Positions 17,790 to 28,128 are shown, numbered from the stretch's first letter. The stretch is 64,000 nt of DNA from JBCCFC01 sp965213595 (GCA_965213595.1 CBDBZO010000002.1:124001-188000), one strand, 5' to 3'. Numbers and translations are program-made. Notes: generated from the letters alone by a model not told the origin.

Positions 17790-19184
17790 TTAATCCGCCG
17801 CTTCCATTATCAGTTCGCGGCCCGGCTCCGCGCTGCCGTTCTGGCCGACCGTGATCTCTTCCATCACCTCGCGCTCGAAGGCGCTCTTGGTGGGGCGACC
17901 CACGGCGCGGTAGCGAAAGCCAAGCTGACGCATTGACTCCGGCTCATACAGGTTGCGACCATCCACAATAATGGGCTGTGCCATCTCGCGCTTGACCCGT
18001 GTCAAATCAAGATGCTTGAATTCATTCCACTCGGTGCAGAGCAAAATGGCGTCGGCATCCTTGGCCGCGGCGTAGGCGTCATCGGCCAATTCGATGTCGC
18101 TGTTCGAGCGCGCCACCACCTCCATGGCCACGGGATCATAGCCGACAACGGTTGCGCCTTCGCTTTGCAACATGCGCGCGATTTCCAGCGCGGGTGCTTC
18201 GCGGATGTCGTCCGTGTTGGGCTTAAAGGCGAGGCCGAGAATGGCGATGCGCTTGTCGTCCAGCTTGCCCAGCAGACTGCGCAGCGTGAGCACCGCCCAG
18301 CGACGCGCATCGCGGTTGATATCCACCACCGCGCGCAGCAGCGCCGGGTGCGAGCCGTGAACGAGCGCCATGTGCTCCAGCGCTTTGACGTCCTTGGGGA
18401 AGCAGGAGCCGCCGTAGCCCAGGCCGGCGTTGAGGAAAGCCGGCCCGATGCGCTGGTCGTAGCCCATGCCGACGGCCACCTCCTGCACGTCCGCGCCAAG
18501 GCGTTCGCAAATCGAGGCGATTTCGTTGATAAAGCTGATCTTCGTCGCCAGAAAGGCATTGCTTGCATATTTGATCATCTCCGCCGTGCGCAAATCCGTA
18601 ACGAGAATAGGGGCGCGCAGCGAAAGATGCAGCTGAGCGACCTTCTCCGCGGCGTCGCGGTCGCGGCTGCCGAGGACGACGCGGTGCGGGTTCATAAAGT
18701 CGTAGATGGCCGAACCTTCGCGCGTGAATTCGGGGCAGCTCACCACCGCAAAGTCGACGGGTTCGCTCAAGCTGCGTGAGATTACATCCGCTACCCAATC
18801 GCCCGTGCCCACGGGGACGGTGCTCTTGTTGATGATGATCAGCGGCTCCGTCATGTGCTGGGCAATCGATTCGGCGGCCATGCGCACGTAGCGCAAGTCG
18901 GCCTCGCCGTCGACGCCGCTGGGCGTGCCCACGCAGATAAAGGCAAACTCGGCGTCGGCGAGGCCCTTGGCGTAGTCCGTTGTAAAGCTAAGGCGACCCG
19001 CGCGATTGTTGCGCTGCACCATTTCGCTCAACCCCGGCTCAAAGATCGGCACTTCGCCGCGCTTGAGCATGGCGATCTTTTCTTCGCTGATGTCAATAAA
19101 GCTGACGCGGTTGCCCATATCGGCAAAACATGTACCGCAGGAGAGCCCCACGTAACCCGTGCCGACGACTGCAATGTTTTTCAT
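17790..19184 (-). CDS. ugd: UDP-glucose 6-dehydrogenase
   Basis: 464 residues. The N-terminal NAD-binding loop is VVGTGYVGLSCG; FVCVGTPSG-like FICVGTPSGVDGEADL and KSTVPVGTGDWV follow. The catalytic Cys lies in YGGSCFPKDVKAL near residue 260, and the C-terminal UDP-binding domain contains LGLAFKPNTDDIREAPAL. It oxidises UDP-glucose to UDP-glucuronate for exopolysaccharide or envelope glycans. Start ATG at 19184 with GGGAG upstream. Followed at 57 bases' distance by the upstream DUF2726 gene on the same strand. Confidence 0.97.
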   Translation of the reverse strand: MKNIAVVGTGYVGLSCGTCFADMGNRVSFIDISEEKIAMLKRGEVPIFEPGLSEMVQRNNRAGRLSFTTDYAKGLADAEFAFICVGTPSGVDGEADLRYVRMAAESIAQHMTEPLIIINKSTVPVGTGDWVADVISRSLSEPVDFAVVSCPEFTREGSAIYDFMNPHRVVLGSRDRDAAEKVAQLHLSLRAPILVTDLRTAEMIKYASNAFLATKISFINEIASICERLGADVQEVAVGMGYDQRIGPAFLNAGLGYGGSCFPKDVKALEHMALVHGSHPALLRAVVDINRDARRWAVLTLRSLLGKLDDKRIAILGLAFKPNTDDIREAPALEIARMLQSEGATVVGYDPVAMEVVARSNSDIELADDAYAAAKDADAILLCTEWNEFKHLDLTRVKREMAQPIIVDGRNLYEPESMRQLGFRYRAVGRPTKSAFEREVMEEITVGQNGSAEPGRELIMEAAD

Positions 19185-19240
19185 GCTATTTTCTCCCTTA
19201 TAATTCTTCTGACGTTCCGCGCGAGGGCACAGCGGTCAAC

Positions 19241-19873
19241 TCACAGTCGCCAGCTGTGTTCGTGCTCGGTGGCGTACTGATCACCCGTGCTGAATGCGTT
19301 GTTGAGCCCAATAAAGTTTAGCGGCGTGGCGGCAGCGGTAGCCCGTGCCGCCACCGATTGCGCTGGCTGGGAAATTGCTTCGCGAATTTCGCGAACGGAG
19401 TACGTTTCCTGGGCGGGGAAGCGAATCAGCCGCAGCCCAGCCGAGGCCGACACCTGCTCCAGCAAGCGGCCGCGCGCCTGGCGGTTAGGCTGGTGATAGG
19501 GGCTTTCGTCCAGATCGATGACGATCTCCACGTTGAAATTGTCACGTCGACAGAGCACGAAATCGAAGTGCTCGGCCTGAATTTCGCCCAGTGCAGTTTG
19601 CCGCGCCGAGTTGGATAATCCACGCTGCGGGGCCAGCACATCGGCTACGCGCACTTTGCCCAGCACGGCATACTGCTCGCCCAACGCCCACTGCAGCACG
19701 CCGTAAAACGAACGCTCCGCGGGCGAAAAGAGCGGCCCCCGCTGTTCATAAGCGAAACTTCCGGTGCTTTCCCGTTCGGCTTGCGCCATTTGTGAAGCGC
19801 GAAGCAGCCCAAATCGCTCTACGGCGAACCAGACCACGATCGCCACCACCAGCAAAACAAGCAGCCACTCCAT
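19241..19873 (-). CDS. membrane-anchored DUF2726 (restriction-endonuclease-like fold) protein
   Basis: 210 residues from the ATG at 19873, which has AGGAGG seven bases upstream. One N-terminal membrane helix (WLLVLLVVAIVVWFAV) is followed by the DUF2726 core: LFSPAERSFYGVLQWALG, VLGKVRVADVL, HFDFVLCRRDNFNVEIVIDLDESPYH and LRLIRFPAQ. The D..E-Q-like residues around FDFVLC and VIDLDES match the nuclease-like domain. The role is unknown. It may share a transcript with ugd, 56 bases downstream. Confidence 0.85.
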   Translation of the reverse strand: MEWLLVLLVVAIVVWFAVERFGLLRASQMAQAERESTGSFAYEQRGPLFSPAERSFYGVLQWALGEQYAVLGKVRVADVLAPQRGLSNSARQTALGEIQAEHFDFVLCRRDNFNVEIVIDLDESPYHQPNRQARGRLLEQVSASAGLRLIRFPAQETYSVREIREAISQPAQSVAARATAAATPLNFIGLNNAFSTGDQYATEHEHSWRL

Positions 19874-20009
19874 CAAAATCCTCCTGCCTTACAAATTTGC
19901 CGACCGGCAATTTTGCGAATCCTGCAAACTTGCTAACCGTTTGACCAACTTATTGTAAGACATTTTGCCAATGGCGCGCCTTTCAATTTCATTACGATTT
20001 GGATTACGG

Positions 20010-21128
20010 TCAATCTGCGGCCTGTTTCACCTGTTCTGTCTGCTCCACCTGCTCCGATTGCTTCGACTGCTCCACCTGCTCCACCTGCTCCACCTGCTCC
20101 ACCTGCTCCACCTGCTCCACCTGCTCCACCTGCTCCACCTGCTCCACCTGCTGGGCGGCCGTTTGGAAATCGCCCCAGCTTAGTTGCTCGCGCCAGAAGA
20201 AGTATGCGCCCACGAGCGTTACCGGCAGCCAGAGCGCAGCGTGGAGCGTAAAGGTGTAGCCCGCGGCCATATCGCCGGGTACGCCAAAGGCTTCCAGCGT
20301 TGCGATGCCCGGCGCGTCAAAGGTGCCCACGTAACCGGGCGCAGCGGGCAGCGACGTCGCCAAATTGACCAATCCATTCATCAGCATCAGCACGAGAAAA
20401 CTCACGCTAAAATCAAAGGCGTGCATGACAAACCAATACTTCACCGTCTCCATCAGCCAGACGACGACGCTAGTGCCAAAGATCATCAGCACGTCGCTGG
20501 GACGGGCCAGGCTGTGCAGCCCGCTCATAAAGCGCGCGTAGAGATCGTCCGTGCGCGCCCGAAAGCGCGTGGGCAGCGCGAGATCGGCCAGCCACAGGTA
20601 GACGCGCGCCACCCGCTGCGGCTGCACCGCCATCCACACAAAGACCGCCGTCGCCAGCAGCAGCGCCGTCGTCAGCCCGATAACGACGTTTTGGTAGTTT
20701 TCCGGCAGCGGCGCAAAGGGCAGCGCGAGGAAGACGAAGAGCAGCATCGTCAGCCCATCAAAGACGCGCTCGATCAGCACGGTGGCAAGGCTGGATGAAA
20801 TTGCCACGTTCTCCTTGCGCTTGAGTACGTAGGAGCGAATTACCTCGCCCGCGCGCAGCGGATAGACATTGTTGCCAAAGTAGCCGATGCAGACGAGGGG
20901 AAAAAGTCGCCGGGTGGGAATGGGCTTGAGGTGGCGCAGGGTGTAGTGCCAGCGCCACGCCCGCCCCCACAACCCCAGAAAGTAGACGCCGATGCCGGGC
21001 AGCAGCCACCAGTAGTTGGCCTCTTTGAGCGTCTGCCACACATCCGGCAGGTGTAGCCCGCGCAGGGCAAAGTAGAGAAAGACGGCGCTGATAACAATGC
21101 CAATCAGCAGCTTGATGTAGCGCGACAA
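20010..21128 (-). CDS. YbhN/LPG-synthase-TM family membrane protein with VEQ-repeat tail
   Basis: 372 residues, with six to eight membrane helices and the family pattern GRAWRWHYTLRHL, GYFGNNVYPLRAGEVIRSY, ERVFDGLTML, and LPAAPGYVGTFDAPG near residue 270. Family members move or flip lipids and often accompany polyprenol or glycolipid synthesis. The TTG at 21128 with GAGG upstream is the likely start. The cytoplasmic C-terminus ends in nine exact VEQ tripeptides and degenerate copies (SKQ, SEQ, TEQ, VKQ), encoded by a 9-bp minisatellite. Confidence 0.88.
   Translation of the reverse strand: MSRYIKLLIGIVISAVFLYFALRGLHLPDVWQTLKEANYWWLLPGIGVYFLGLWGRAWRWHYTLRHLKPIPTRRLFPLVCIGYFGNNVYPLRAGEVIRSYVLKRKENVAISSSLATVLIERVFDGLTMLLFVFLALPFAPLPENYQNVVIGLTTALLLATAVFVWMAVQPQRVARVYLWLADLALPTRFRARTDDLYARFMSGLHSLARPSDVLMIFGTSVVVWLMETVKYWFVMHAFDFSVSFLVLMLMNGLVNLATSLPAAPGYVGTFDAPGIATLEAFGVPGDMAAGYTFTLHAALWLPVTLVGAYFFWREQLSWGDFQTAAQQVEQVEQVEQVEQVEQVEQVEQVEQVEQSKQSEQVEQTEQVKQAAD
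20067..20147. repeat. 9-bp minisatellite (CTGCTCCAC x9) in the YbhN-like gene
   Basis: Nine perfect tandem copies of CTGCTCCAC, bounded by degenerate copies on the left (20031-20066). On the minus strand it encodes (VEQ)9. A 9-bp unit keeps frame, so copy-number change would alter tail length without inactivating the gene. Confidence 0.95.
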
Positions 21129-21396
21129 AAGTTACCTCTCCAATCACAACCCTCTTCACCAGTGGCGATAGAGTAGATTCCATCGCAGCTGTCAACGAAC
21201 CCCAATTCTATATGGATTCATCGCATATAGACTAATTCCACAGCGAGACTTTTATTTTGTTTTCCGTGGGCACTACAGCCAAACCGTCAACCGCCACGCT
21301 CATCGACGCCTAATTTGATTCGGAACCGCCCGCACAGTCTGCCGCATGGACTTGGGTTAGGCTGATCTCAAACGAAATCAGCCCAAGGAGAATCGC

Positions 21397-21783
21397 ATGA
21401 GCGACCAATCGCAACCCCAAAACATACTCGGTCAAGCGCTCCAGCCCTGCAGCGTCGACCCGCTGACCGGCTTCTACCGCGACGGTGACTGCCGCACCGG
21501 GCCGGACGACGCGGGCGTGCACGTCATCTGCGCCCGCATGACGCAGGAGTTCCTCGAATTTTCCAAGTCGCGCGGCAACGACTTAATTACGCCGCGGCCC
21601 GAATTTATGTTCCCCGGCCTCAAAGACGGCGACCAGTGGTGTCTCTGCGCCACGCGCTGGCAGGAGGCGCTGGAGGCGGGCGTCGCGCCGCCTGTTGTCC
21701 TCGATTCCACGCACATCTCGGCTCTGGAGTTCGTGAATATGCGTGATTTGGAGGCGCACGCGATTGAGTCGGAAGTGCAGTAG
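21397..21783 (+). CDS. DUF2237 family protein
   Basis: 128 residues. Typical DUF2237 pattern: NILGQALQPCSVDPLTGFYRDG, CRTGPDDAGVHVICA, MTQEFLEFSKSRGNDL and GLKDGDQWCLCATRW, with conserved Cys residues. The biochemical role is not established. ATG at 21397 with AAGGAG. A 268-bp gap separates it from the divergent YbhN-like gene; I see no strong element in that gap. Confidence 0.9.
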   Translation: MSDQSQPQNILGQALQPCSVDPLTGFYRDGDCRTGPDDAGVHVICARMTQEFLEFSKSRGNDLITPRPEFMFPGLKDGDQWCLCATRWQEALEAGVAPPVVLDSTHISALEFVNMRDLEAHAIESEVQ

Positions 21784-21925
21784 CGACGATCTCGATAGTT
21801 GAAACGCGATGGTTGGAAGCAGAGAAGCCTCTGCTTAGTTGCGCCCAGGTGGTTACCCGTGTCCGCTGGTGGCTAAAGCCCGCCACCTTGCTGGCTCAAA
21901 CCTACTTGAAGCAGATTAAGGAACT

Positions 21926-22088
21926 AGGTTCCGTTGACATTTGGAAACTGGCCCTCACCCCCGGCCCCTCTCCCACCGTGGGAGAGGGGCGAGTTTGGCT
22001 CCCTTCTCCCAGAATAGGAGAAGGGCTGGGGATGAGGGCGCGCTCGATTTACCCTTCAAGCCCGCTCAGCCAACTGTCAACGGACCCT
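21926..22088. repeat. MITE-like element, copy A
   Basis: Bounded by TAGGTTCCGTTGACA on the left and TGTCAACGGACCCTA on the right, which are near-perfect inverted repeats. Inside are two short C-rich/G-rich hairpins (CCTCTCCCACC/GTGGGAGAGG and CTTCTCCCAG/AGGAGAAGG). The same organisation occurs at 23958-24166. No coding capacity. Confidence 0.75.
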
Positions 22089-22111
22089 AAATTGGGTAAT
22101 CTCATCGGCCC

Positions 22112-22133
22112 GTGCGCACGAGGGCGTGCGCAC
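22112..22133. repeat. REP-like hairpin (GTGCGCAC...GTGCGCAC)
   Basis: A short palindrome of the GCACGAGGGCGTGC type; a related, larger version occurs at 25744-25831 in the efflux operon. Confidence 0.5.
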
Positions 22134-22163
22134 TCCTCACTACCCGTTTTATTTAGCTGATCT

Positions 22164-22204
22164 GCTCAAAGCGGGTTGAAAGAGTGCTGCAACCCGCTTT
22201 GAGC
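22164..22204 (-). terminator. hairpin after the 22.3-23.1 kb gene
   Basis: GCTCAAAGCGGGTTG (22164-22178) and its exact inverse CAACCCGCTTTGAGC (22190-22204) form a 15-bp stem. It lies about 90 bases past the stop of the minus-strand gene. Terminator role inferred. Confidence 0.5.
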
Positions 22205-22295
22205 GGGTTTTGGCTTTTCAGCCCGGTAGCTTTAGCGCCGGGCGATGTCAGTGGCCGCTTGGTTTACTTACACCCACCCGTGCAAACTCGTCCCG

Positions 22296-23144
22296 TCATT
22301 CGCCCTCGCCCGGCGGCTCGCGCAACATCCACCCGCCCACGACTACAAGCGGCAGCAGCAACAGCACGCCCCACAACACCCAGCGCCGCGGCTGCGACTC
22401 AGCAGCCCCGCCAGCCCCGCCAGCGACGGCACGGCTCAACGGCGATGGCGCTTGCAGCGGCGAAGCGAGCGCGGTCGACGCTTCATCGACAGGTGCATCA
22501 CCGGGGAGAACCGCACCAGCGGGCGCATCGCTGCCTGCCACCACCGTAAATGGCTCGGTGACGGCCCACTCCAGGGATAAGGGTACAGTGGACAAGGGCG
22601 CGTCGGCGGCGGTCGCGCTGGCGGCTTCCACGTTGAACATTACCAGGACTTTCAGCGTTTCGTCGCCCATTTTGTCGGCTTCGCCACCGGCGGGTGACGC
22701 CGTAAACTCGATGGCCCACGTACCCGCTGCATCGAACGGAACCGTGGCGGAGTAGTCGCCGGGGAAGACGATTGGGTCGGTGGTGAGCGGAATCGGGCCG
22801 CGGTGCTGCGACGGATCGCAGCAGGGCGCGCTGCCGGGCGGCGCGAGCAGGATCGACACGTCGAGATCGGTGACGGGCTCTGCCGTATCCACGTCAAACA
22901 CGTTGAGCGTGACGATGGCCTCGCCGCTGATGACGGGATACGGCCCCAGCGCAACGAGCCATTCGTAAGTCTCGGTATAGCCCGCGTCGATGGTTACACC
23001 GCCGTGCAGCAGCGGATGGAGTGCAACGCGCACATCGCTTGCCCCCCGCGCCGCTGATCCGTGTGGCCGCAGCATCACCAACAGGCCGAGCACGGCGATT
23101 TGGCCGAGCAGCAGCCCGTGCTTTTTCCTCGTTCTACGCAACAT
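22296..23144 (-). CDS. exported, C-terminally anchored hypothetical protein (FixH/YtkA-like beta domain)
   Basis: 282 residues. An N-terminal signal/anchor (LLLGQIAVLGLLVML) precedes an extracytoplasmic beta-rich domain with ITLNVFDVDTAEPVTDLDVSI-type strands and LLAPPGSAPCCDPSQH, possibly metal-binding. DAAGTWAIEFTASPAG resembles FixH/YtkA-type immunoglobulin-like modules. A Ser/Pro/Ala linker and a C-terminal helix (WVLWGVLLLLPLVVVGGW) anchor it. ATG at 23144 with GGGGAGAA. The pair CC and nearby His suggest copper-related chemistry, but that is only a guess. Confidence 0.65.
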   Translation of the reverse strand: MLRRTRKKHGLLLGQIAVLGLLVMLRPHGSAARGASDVRVALHPLLHGGVTIDAGYTETYEWLVALGPYPVISGEAIVTLNVFDVDTAEPVTDLDVSILLAPPGSAPCCDPSQHRGPIPLTTDPIVFPGDYSATVPFDAAGTWAIEFTASPAGGEADKMGDETLKVLVMFNVEAASATAADAPLSTVPLSLEWAVTEPFTVVAGSDAPAGAVLPGDAPVDEASTALASPLQAPSPLSRAVAGGAGGAAESQPRRWVLWGVLLLLPLVVVGGWMLREPPGEGE

Positions 23145-23247
23145 TTCTCCCCGTTCTACGTACTGATCTGCAACGCGCTAACGCGGACAAATGTGTGCTT
23201 ACCCGCGTGCGTCAGCCATTTCAACCTCTGCCCCGGCACAGTGGACA

Positions 23248-23823
23248 TCAAACCGCGCGGCCATTCGCAGGCTGCGCTCGCGGCGAGACCCACGGCACAT
23301 CGGCGACGCCCGCTCGCGCGTTGGCAACGCGCGCCAGCACAAAGAGCCAGTCCGACAGCCGATTGAGGTAGGTGGCGACCTGCTGGTTGATCGGCTCCAT
23401 ATCGGCCAGAGCCACCACGGCGCGCTCGACTTGGCGACAGGTGGTGCGAGCGACGTGGAGATGGGCGGCGGCGGGCGTCCCACCGGGCAGGATGAAGGTG
23501 ACCAGCGGCGAGAGCGACTCCTCCATTTCGTCGATTTCGCGCTCAAGCTGCTCGACTCCGTGCGCTTCCAGCCGCACGATGTAGTCATTTTGTACGTCCA
23601 GCGGCGTGGCGAGATCAGCGCCAAGGTTAAAGAGCTCGGCCTGGACGCGCTGAAGGCGATCAAGCAGATCGCCGGGCGGGACGTGTAGACAGACGACGCC
23701 GAGCTGGGCGTTGAGGTGATCGGCTAGTCCGTAGGCCTCGATGCGTGCGTGGGCCTTGGAGACGCGTCGCCCGCCAAAGAGCGAGGTTTTGCCTTCATCG
23801 CCGGTCTTTGTATAGATTTTCAT
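23248..23823 (-). CDS. cob(I)alamin adenosyltransferase, PduO type
   Basis: 191 residues. N-terminal KIYTKTGDEGKTSLFGGRRVSK is the ATP-binding signature of PduO-type enzymes; later FILPGGTPAAAHLHVARTTC with RQVER and YLNRLSDWLFVLAR complete the family pattern. It transfers adenosyl from ATP to the reduced corrinoid to make coenzyme B12. ATG at 23823. Probably transcribed with the exported protein gene 103 bases downstream, although no functional link is obvious. Confidence 0.96.
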   Translation of the reverse strand: MKIYTKTGDEGKTSLFGGRRVSKAHARIEAYGLADHLNAQLGVVCLHVPPGDLLDRLQRVQAELFNLGADLATPLDVQNDYIVRLEAHGVEQLEREIDEMEESLSPLVTFILPGGTPAAAHLHVARTTCRQVERAVVALADMEPINQQVATYLNRLSDWLFVLARVANARAGVADVPWVSPRAQPANGRAV

Positions 23824-23957
23824 GTTGGTTTATGAAGATATTCACTTTGGTTTAGCATTCACTGGTTTATCATGATTCCACTATTGTACAGTACGCCACA
23901 AGCATTGGACAACGATTGGACAGCTAACAAAGTTTTGGGTAAAGAGCGTCTGTTAGG

Positions 23958-24166
23958 AGGTTCCGTTGACCGTGGGAAAGTGGCCCTCACCTCCGGCCCC
24001 TCTCCCACGGTGGGAGAGGGGAGAGGTTGGCAAGTGACAATCACGGCTCAGGTGCGAGGGGGAGGGGAGAGGCTGGCGCCCTTCTCCCAGGATGGGAGAA
24101 GGGCTGGGGATGAGGGCGCGCTCGACTTACCTTTCAAGCCCGCTCAGCCACATGTCGACGGAACCT
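23958..24166. repeat. MITE-like element, copy B
   Basis: AGGTTCCGTTGAC at the left and GTCGACGGAACCT at the right are inverted copies. The interior matches copy A (21926-22088), with about 46 extra bases between its two hairpins. The element lies in the promoter region between the divergent adenosyltransferase and MacA-like genes. Confidence 0.8.
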
Positions 24167-24260
24167 AATCGTTATCTACCCGTGGCTGGCGGAGTAGGAT
24201 TACTGCGTTTCCACGTGATCTGGCGTAGAGTGAGTTAAAATTTTCACAAATCAATTGTCT

Positions 24261-25730
24261 ATGAGAACCATCATTATTTTAGTCATCGTGGCCGTGCTGG
24301 CCGTGGGCGGCTGGTTTGGCTACCAGCAGTACGCCGCGGCGCAGGCCGAGGATGACGAACCTACCTACGAGACCGTTACCGTCGAGCGCGGCTCGATTGC
24401 CAACACCGTCAGCGCCACGGGCAGCATCGAGCCGGAGGCGGAGGTCACGCTTTCGTTTAGCGGGGCCGGGCGCGTGGAGAGCGTGCTCGTTTCGGCGGGC
24501 GAGCGCGTGGCCGAGGGCCAGCTGCTGGCGACGCTTGACGCCGACGACCTGGCGCTGGCGCTGGCCCAGGCCAACGTGACGCTGGACATCAGCCGCGCGC
24601 AGCTGGCGAAGCTGGAGAAGCCCGTCGAGCGTAACGACGTCGTCTCGTCGCAGGCGGCGATCGAGGTGGCGCAGGCGGGCGTTGCCAACGCCGAGGCGGC
24701 CTTGACAAGCGCGCAGGCGAGCTACAACCAGCTCTTCGTCGGCGCGACGGCGGACCAGCAGACGGTGAACGAGGCCAACGTGCGCCAGGCCGAGGCCAGC
24801 GTCAAGCAGGCGCAGCAGGCCTATAACCAGGTGCGCGATCAGCCCAACGTGGGCATGTTGCCCCAGGCCGCTCAGCTTGAGCAGGCGACGGTAGCCCTAG
24901 AGGCCGCCCGCGCCCAGGCCGCGCTCACCGATCAGGGGCCGACCAACGCCGCCGTCGTCGGGGCGCAGAGCCAGATCGCCGCCGCCGAGCTGGGCGTGCG
25001 GCAGGCGCAGAGCCAGCTGATTACCGCCCAGGATAATTTGCAGACCTTGGTGGACGGCCCGGCGCAGGAGGATGTCGACATTGCGCGCGCGCAGGTGCAG
25101 CAGGCCGAGTTGAGCGTGCTCCAGGCCGAGCGCGCCTTGCAGAATGCGCAGATCACCGCACCGTTTGACGGCGTCGCGAGCCAGGTCAACATTCGGCAGG
25201 GGGAGCTGTACGCCGGGGGCGCGCTGCTGCCGCCCATTCAGCTCACCGACCTGAATCGCTTTCACATGACCGTGCTCGTGGACGAGATCGACGTGCGCCA
25301 GCTCGCCGAGGGGCAGCCCGCCCGCATCAGCGTAGACGCGCTGCCGGAGCGCGACCTGACGGGTCGCATCGCCTCCATTTCGTCGACGGCTTCGGACGTA
25401 AACGGCGTGATTGCCTACGAGGTGGAAATTGTGCCGGACGAGACGGACGCGCCGCTGCGCTCCGGCATGAGCGCCACCGCCATCATCACCACGGCGGAAG
25501 TCAACGACGTGCTGCTGATCTCCAACCGCTACATTCAGCTCGACCGCGAGACGGATCAGGCCTTCGTCTACCGCGTCGTCAACGGCGCACCGGCCCTGCA
25601 GGAGATTGAGCTGGGGCTACGCAACGAATCGCAGAGCCAGATTGTCGCGGGCGTCAACGAGGGCGACGATGTTGCGCTGATCACGCGCAGCAGCGAGGAA
25701 GAGCTGCGGGACGCGTTCTTTGGTGGGTAG
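24261..25730 (+). CDS. MacA/HlyD-type periplasmic adaptor (membrane fusion) protein
   Basis: 489 residues from the ATG at 24261. One N-terminal membrane helix (IIILVIVAVLAVGGWFGY), a lipoyl half (ATGSIEPEAEVTLSFSGAG), a long Ala/Gln-rich coiled coil (about residues 105-285), then QITAPFDGVASQVNIRQGE, a beta-barrel domain (FHMTVLVDEIDVRQL) and a membrane-proximal domain. It links a MacB-type ABC exporter to the outside. First gene of macA - ATPase - (DUF3800 insert) - permease - lipoprotein. No clear ribosome-binding site. Confidence 0.9.
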   Translation: MRTIIILVIVAVLAVGGWFGYQQYAAAQAEDDEPTYETVTVERGSIANTVSATGSIEPEAEVTLSFSGAGRVESVLVSAGERVAEGQLLATLDADDLALALAQANVTLDISRAQLAKLEKPVERNDVVSSQAAIEVAQAGVANAEAALTSAQASYNQLFVGATADQQTVNEANVRQAEASVKQAQQAYNQVRDQPNVGMLPQAAQLEQATVALEAARAQAALTDQGPTNAAVVGAQSQIAAAELGVRQAQSQLITAQDNLQTLVDGPAQEDVDIARAQVQQAELSVLQAERALQNAQITAPFDGVASQVNIRQGELYAGGALLPPIQLTDLNRFHMTVLVDEIDVRQLAEGQPARISVDALPERDLTGRIASISSTASDVNGVIAYEVEIVPDETDAPLRSGMSATAIITTAEVNDVLLISNRYIQLDRETDQAFVYRVVNGAPALQEIELGLRNESQSQIVAGVNEGDDVALITRSSEEELRDAFFGG

Positions 25731-25743
25731 GTAATCGCGGTGC

Positions 25744-25831
25744 GGAGTGAGTACGCCCTCGTGCGAATGGTGGGGGACGAGCACTCGACTTTCTATCGAG
25801 ATCGACCTGGCACGAGGGCGTGCCTACTCCT
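25744..25831. repeat. REP-like inverted repeat between macA and the ATPase gene
   Basis: GGAGTGAGTACGCCCTCGTGC faces GCACGAGGGCGTGCCTACTCC with a 46-base centre. It would form a long hairpin in the operon mRNA between the adaptor and ATPase genes. Confidence 0.6.
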
Positions 25832-25853
25832 CGGTTTCTAATTCTAAAAATTT

Positions 25854-26975
<1,122 letters not shown>

Positions 26976-27026
26976 ACAGAACTTTTCTTCACTTGGGTAG
27001 CTGCACAAAGTATTTTAGAATTGTGT

Positions 27027-28128
27027 ATGGCTACCGAATACATAATCTACGCAGACGAATCCATTAAGCGCGGCCCTTACTACTCCAATTTTTATGGAGG
27101 CGTATTGATTCGCTCCTCCGATATTGATCGGATACGTGCTCAGTTAGCGGCTGTAAAAGCCGAGCAAAACCTGTACAACGAGATCAAGTGGTCCAAGGTA
27201 ACTGCCCAGTATCTTACAAAATATATGGCCCTCATTGACTGTTTTTTCGATCTTGTAGCAGAAGACGCGATCAAAGTGCGTATTATGTTCACGCAGAATC
27301 GCTATGTGCCCCAAGGCTTGGAGCCGTATCATCGAGAGCACGAATACTTTCTGCTCTACTACCAGTTCATCAAACACGCATTTGGTTTACAGTACTCAAA
27401 TTTGTCGGATCTCATTAAGTTGTGTACGAAAAGAGTCTCATAAAGTCGTGCGCGTTCCTCAGAGAAATACCGGTGGCTAGATCAATTAGCCTCCAAATCG
27501 AGTCCACACACTCAGAGTACAGGTCTGTAAAAGCACATCGCTAGCGATTTTGGGCAATTTTGATTGCGCAGATGGCCGAAGAAAGGCTCTTGAATTGATT
27601 ATGTAAACAATTGCGCACGACTTTATGAGACGAATCTGTGACACAACTTAATGAGACTCAACAAATTCTGGTCAATCACATATAAATTTGCGTTTATATT
27701 TTGACCGATTTCCAGATCAAAAAGAAAAAGTAGCGCAGTTTCGCTCATTTTTGATTGGCCTTAATCGAGACCCTCAGTTACGCCGCGCTGCAATTCATAT
27801 TCGAGAAGACCAAATTGCAGAGATTAACTCGCATCAGCATGACGTATTGCAGTGTCTAGACGTGGTTCTCGGTTCTATGCAGTTTCGTCTAAACAATCAA
27901 CATCTTGTCAAGCTGCCCGGTTCAAATCGGCGTGGAAAGAAAACGATTGCCAAAGAAAAACTGTACAAGCATATTCTGAAGCGTATTGGTGGAATTTACC
28001 CTCGCTTCAATATTGGAATATCGACGGGCAAAGGAAGTAGCCGCGCCAATTTTTGGCATCATCCGTATCGACACTGGCTTTTTCAGCCTCAAAACTATGT
28101 CGTAGACAACGCACAAAATAAGCCGTAA
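27027..28128 (+). pseudogene. DUF3800 domain gene interrupted by a MITE
   Basis: Begins MATEYIIYADESIKRG, the YADES start being the acidic signature of DUF3800 proteins (RNase H-like fold, often linked to mobile or defence loci). The frame runs to HAFGLQYSN and then enters an inserted 259-bp element. It resumes at SGQSHINLRLYFDRFPDQ and continues through FRSFLIGLNRD to NIGISTGKGSSRANF and the stop at 28128. Removing the element and one CAAATT copy restores a continuous frame of about 278 codons. Base composition is much more AT-rich than the flanking exporter genes, so the gene was probably acquired, splitting the ATPase from its permease. Confidence 0.82.
27403..27661. mobile_element. 259-bp MITE with 43-bp terminal inverted repeats inside the DUF3800 gene
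   Basis: The terminal arms 27411-27453 and 27613-27655 are inverse copies, each carrying two direct versions of TCTCATWAAGTYGTG, like paired transposase-binding sites. CAAATT flanks the insert on both sides (27397-27402 and 27662-27667), a probable 6-bp target duplication. There is no transposase gene, so a related full-length insertion sequence must have moved it. Confidence 0.85.

Noticed and set aside
20031..20150. CRISPR-like array
   Set aside because: Units are contiguous 9-bp copies without spacers and encode a protein tail; it is a minisatellite.
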